This document shows, in pieces, positions 22,719 to 25,125 of a stretch of DNA of 25,125 nt (position 1 is its first letter; each line of letters opens with the position of its first letter). The position numbers were made by a program, and so were the translations under genes. The stretch is from Phosphoribacter sp964558825 (lineage in GTDB: Bacteria; Actinomycetota; Actinomycetes; Actinomycetales; Dermatophilaceae). The notes under the pieces are model-generated. The model worked only from the letters and a program-made list of their open reading frames with translations. It ran no database searches and was not told where the DNA came from. Where the stretch lies: the NCBI GenBank assembly GCA_964558825.1, contig CAZLGB010000025.1, positions 1-25,125 on the forward strand, given 5' to 3'.

Positions 22719-24131
22719 TCAGCGTTCGCAGCCCCAGCCGGGGCTGGGTGGGCTCGTCGGTGGGGTGCGGCCTTCGTGGACGCGCCCGAGGGAGGGCACG
22801 CCGTGCCGATTGGGCGCAGGTTGGCGGTGCAGTCCCAGAGTGGCGGAGTCGGCTGTGACGCCGCAGGTGATGAGCTGCTCTGCGCGGTCGATGAGGGCCA
22901 AGCGGACGGGTTGCGGCAGGGGGATGTCTCGGTTGTGGTGAATGCTGCCGGCTTCGACCCAGGCCGCGTTGGTGGCAGGTGCTGAGGCGTGCGCAGCCAT
23001 AGCGTGGGCGGCACGAGCGCTGACGGTGAGGTCGGGGTCAGCCAGGGCGTCGCGGGTCACGTGGGCCAGGTCGACGCCGGCGGTGAGGCTGGCGCGGAGG
23101 CTGCCGAGTGTGTGCGCCAGGTCTGCCCGGGTGGCCATCGCTGCGGGCGTGGCGTATCCAGCATGCTGATGGGTGATCTCACGCAGGGCTGCCTGGACTT
23201 CACGGCCGGCCAGCAGCAGGGCGGGGTCGATGACGCGGTGGCGACCGTGGAGGTGGGCCAGGTCGCCGGCGATGGCGCCCCAGGCGTGCTCGAGGTCGAC
23301 GAGGGCGGGTCGGGATCGGGCGACGTCGCTGGGGTCAAGCTGTCCTTGATGCGCGGCGGCGGCACCGACGACAGCGGTGGTGATGACGAGTCCTTGCTGG
23401 ATGCGGGCGATCCACTCCAGGTTGGGGGTGGTCGGCGGGCCTGCCAGGGTTCGGTGGGCCTGCAGGTCCCATCTGGCCAGGGCTGCAGTCACGCGCGCCT
23501 GCTCCGGCTGGTCCCGTTGCTCTCCGGTGAGGGCTGAGGGCCAGCGGCCGTGCAGGTATGTCCCAGCGAGGCGTTCGGCTGAGTCGAGGCGGCGCATGGT
23601 GTCCCGGGCGTGCTGAAGGGAGTCTCCGGCGGGGATGGCTTGGCGGGCGTCGAGACGGCGCTGCAGGTCGGCGAGGTGGTTGCGCAGCGCGACGCCGACG
23701 CCGTGGGTGGTGACGTACAGGGTGTGCATGAGACGGGTGCGGGCCCCGTCGGCGTCGAGGTTGCCCTCCCGGGACAGCGGCGCGGTGGGGTGCCGACGGG
23801 CTTGGACGAGCTCGGCCGCGCGGGCCAGGGAGGTGGCGATGGACTCCAGGTGGGGATCTCCGGGACCGGGGCCGGGCCAGCCGGCTCGCAGGTGGGTGCG
23901 GTGTAGCCCGCGGGCGAGCTCGGCGATCCGGCCCATGCTGGGGTCGGCGCTTGAGTCGGGGATGCTGGCCCAGAGGCCGGCGGCGGCTTCGGCGACCTCG
24001 CCCCAGCTGCGGGCCCGATCTTTGGCTTCCTCGGGGCTGGGATCCCACAGGGTGGCCCGGGCGGTCAGGTCGGCGTCCAGGAGCAGCTCGCCGACGCTGC
24101 GGCCATCGACGGGCAGCTCGGGGCCGCTCAC
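22719..24131 (-). CDS. Hypothetical helical protein (470 aa), downstream partner in a coupled pair
   Basis: The product is 470 residues, Ala/Leu/His/Arg-rich and predicted almost wholly helical, without signal peptide or membrane segments. There is one run of hydrophobic residues (LVITTAVVGAAAAH). I recognise no domain. The GTG start overlaps the TGA of the upstream 115-aa gene (GTGA), so the two are translationally coupled; a longer ORF to 24539 is only a shadow. Pro-rich ends suggest flexible tails. Similar paired unknown genes are common on actinobacterial conjugative or integrative elements, but that link is inference. Confidence 0.65.
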   Translation of the reverse strand: MSGPELPVDGRSVGELLLDADLTARATLWDPSPEEAKDRARSWGEVAEAAAGLWASIPDSSADPSMGRIAELARGLHRTHLRAGWPGPGPGDPHLESIATSLARAAELVQARRHPTAPLSREGNLDADGARTRLMHTLYVTTHGVGVALRNHLADLQRRLDARQAIPAGDSLQHARDTMRRLDSAERLAGTYLHGRWPSALTGEQRDQPEQARVTAALARWDLQAHRTLAGPPTTPNLEWIARIQQGLVITTAVVGAAAAHQGQLDPSDVARSRPALVDLEHAWGAIAGDLAHLHGRHRVIDPALLLAGREVQAALREITHQHAGYATPAAMATRADLAHTLGSLRASLTAGVDLAHVTRDALADPDLTVSARAAHAMAAHASAPATNAAWVEAGSIHHNRDIPLPQPVRLALIDRAEQLITCGVTADSATLGLHRQPAPNRHGVPSLGRVHEGRTPPTSPPSPGWGCER

Positions 24132-24475
24132 GCTCCGAGCTCCCCGATCAGGTCGCAGATCGCGACGATGATCTCTGAGGCCCCGACGGGCAGGTCCTCG
24201 ATGGGGTGGCGCCTGGTCGCGGCCTCGGCGGTGCGGATAAGGACGATCGACGACGCAGCCGCCGGAGTGGGGATCTGATCGACCCGAGCACGCTGCACAA
24301 CCGGCAGCAGCTCGAGCGCGGCGGCCGCCAGGGCGTGCGCGGCCAGGGCGGTGGAGTGCAGTGCCGGGTCGGTCGCGCTGTCGCGGTAGCCGCGGTCGGC
24401 GGCCTCGTCGAGCAGGACGATCACCTCGGCCCAGGTGTCGTAGGCCGCGGCCTGGGGGTGGGTGGTGCCGGTCAT
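24128..24475 (-). CDS. Hypothetical small helical protein (115 aa)
   Basis: The product is 115 residues, acidic and Ala/Leu-rich, with helical segments such as TWAEVIVLLDEAADRGY and ALAAAALELLPVVQRAR. No known motif is evident. The ATG has GGGAG about 8 nt upstream. The gene ends inside the start of the 470-aa gene, suggesting that the two products work together. It faces away from the M48-like gene across a 216-bp promoter region. Confidence 0.65.
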   Translation of the reverse strand: MTGTTHPQAAAYDTWAEVIVLLDEAADRGYRDSATDPALHSTALAAHALAAAALELLPVVQRARVDQIPTPAAASSIVLIRTAEAATRRHPIEDLPVGASEIIVAICDLIGELGA

Positions 24476-24691
24476 GGTCTTGGCTCCCTCGGTTTCGTGT
24501 CGTCCCCATCGAGCCGGATCCGGCGGGTGTCGCGCTCACGGAATCCGGCCGGTGTGGATAACCGGCGGCATGCCAGTGCCCGTGTGGACACTGGCCTCAC
24601 CCACCGAAAGCGGGAGACCGGCCCTGGGCGGGTCACGAACACCGAGCAAGACTCCGGGCGCGACCCCGGGGCGTGGATGGAGGTGGCGGGT
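24476..24691. promoter_or_regulatory. Divergent promoter region with inverted repeats and DnaA-box-like sites
   Basis: The region holds GCCGGT-n7-ACCGGC (24548-24566) and GCCAGTG-n10-CACTGGC (24572-24595). A perfect DnaA-box sequence TGTGGATAA is at 24553-24561, and TGTGGACAC, one base from the GC-type DnaA box, is exactly 30 bp further at 24583-24591. Whether these serve replication or transcription is unknown. Confidence 0.4.
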
Positions 24692-25125
24692 ATGAATCGC
24701 TGGATGACCAAGGCCCTGGCGGTCACGCCGGGCGTGCTGATCAGCACCGCGGTGACCTGCATGGTTGGGGCGGTCCTGCCAGCGCCAGCCGCTCTGCTGG
24801 TGTTCGTCGGCGGTCTGCTGGCGGGGGCGGCGCTGTCCGTCGGGGCAGCCGAGGAGGCGGCCGCCAGGCTCCTGGTGTTCTCCCGGCCGGTCACCCCGGT
24901 CGAGGTGGGCCGCCTGGCCGGGACACTCACGCTGCTGTGCCGGGCCGGACTCGGACCGCCGCTCGTGCAACTGCGGGTACGGACGGGGGAGAAGGCGATC
25001 GCCGCCGGCGGATTCGGCCGGCACACGGTGGTGCTCTCTAGCGGGCTGCTGGAGGCGATCGAGGATGGCAGCCTCCCGGACGAGCAGGCGGCCGCCGTGA
25101 TCGCGCACGCCGCCGGCCTGGTTCG
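24692..25125 (+). CDS. M48-like membrane peptidase homologue, 3' end beyond window
   Basis: At least 144 residues are visible. Two N-terminal membrane helices (about 8-30 and 34-55) precede a soluble part resembling the M48/M56 peptidase region just before the zinc site: FGRHTVVLSSGLLEAI, then LPDEQAAAVIAHAAGLV. Active members read H-E-x-x-H at this point; here it is H-A-A-G-L, so the catalytic Glu and second His appear to be lost. SD GGAGGTGG lies just ahead of ATG 24692. Genes of this type are frequent on actinobacterial mobile elements. Without the remainder, the family call is moderate. Confidence 0.55.
   Translation, partial: MNRWMTKALAVTPGVLISTAVTCMVGAVLPAPAALLVFVGGLLAGAALSVGAAEEAAARLLVFSRPVTPVEVGRLAGTLTLLCRAGLGPPLVQLRVRTGEKAIAAGGFGRHTVVLSSGLLEAIEDGSLPDEQAAAVIAHAAGLV

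Noticed and set aside
22729..22746. CAGCCCC-AGCC-GGGGCTG stem as a terminator
   Set aside because: It lies inside the last codons of the 470-aa gene in a Pro-rich stretch; probably a by-product of composition.
24472..25026. Minus-strand ORF opposite the M48-like gene
   Set aside because: It has Ser/Arg/Pro-rich shadow composition, while the plus strand has an SD and two membrane helices.
1..25125. CRISPR arrays, tRNA or rRNA genes, attachment sites
   Set aside because: No regularly spaced repeats, cloverleaf with CCA-type acceptor, or rRNA-like stretches were seen on either strand; attachment sites could not be recognised without the element's other end.

Overview
The window is GC-rich (roughly 70%) and has actinobacterial features: Shine-Dalgarno (SD) sites beside GTG starts, many 4-nt ATGA/GTGA stop-start overlaps, and a TANNNT -10 box placed exactly for leaderless translation. 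No rRNA, tRNA or CRISPR array was seen. I cannot fix the genus.

Left part (1-3016): the 3' part of a large LuxR-type regulator, then a full-length IS256-family transposase on the minus strand. The transposase start abuts a plus-strand cysteine desulfurase (SufS-like) gene that has lost its N-terminal third.

Centre (about 3017-21417): an apparent organosulfur or amino-acid-like compound island. A plus-strand operon encodes a glutamine-synthetase/gamma-glutamyl ligase homologue, a P450, an APC permease, an isopenicillin-N-synthase-like dioxygenase and a PLP enzyme of the Cys/Met transsulfuration family. A receiver-less winged-helix regulator follows. Converging on it is a minus-strand operon with a UroD-superfamily protein carrying H-x-C...C (a zinc/thiol-alkyltransferase signature) and a complete Liv-type ABC importer (LivK, fused LivHM, LivG, LivF). 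Diverging from that operon is a luciferase-like monooxygenase with two AhpD/CMD proteins. The island ends in the C-terminal half of a GCS2-type carboxylate-amine ligase.

Three short ORFs look like cysteine-sensing leader peptides. One is a leaderless ORF with a C-R-C-C run ahead of the ligase operon. One has the RRHIDL...CSAGC signature ahead of the regulator. One is C-R-A-C-M-R-C-rich ahead of the UroD/Liv operon. With the gene content, they suggest an island switched on when cysteine is scarce, importing and dismantling a sulfur compound. The substrate cannot be read from the sequence.

Right part (21418-25125): an IS21-family istA gene cut just after its third catalytic residue and fused in frame to the GCS2 fragment, a small remnant of a second istA, an unrecognised small ORF, a translationally coupled pair of unknown genes, and the start of a divergent M48-peptidase-like membrane protein. 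This looks like mobile accessory DNA. An octamer, CGGCATAC/GTATGCCG, occurs 18 times by hand count. All copies lie between the two transposase chimera junctions, so resident and incoming DNA appear to be separable by sequence signature.
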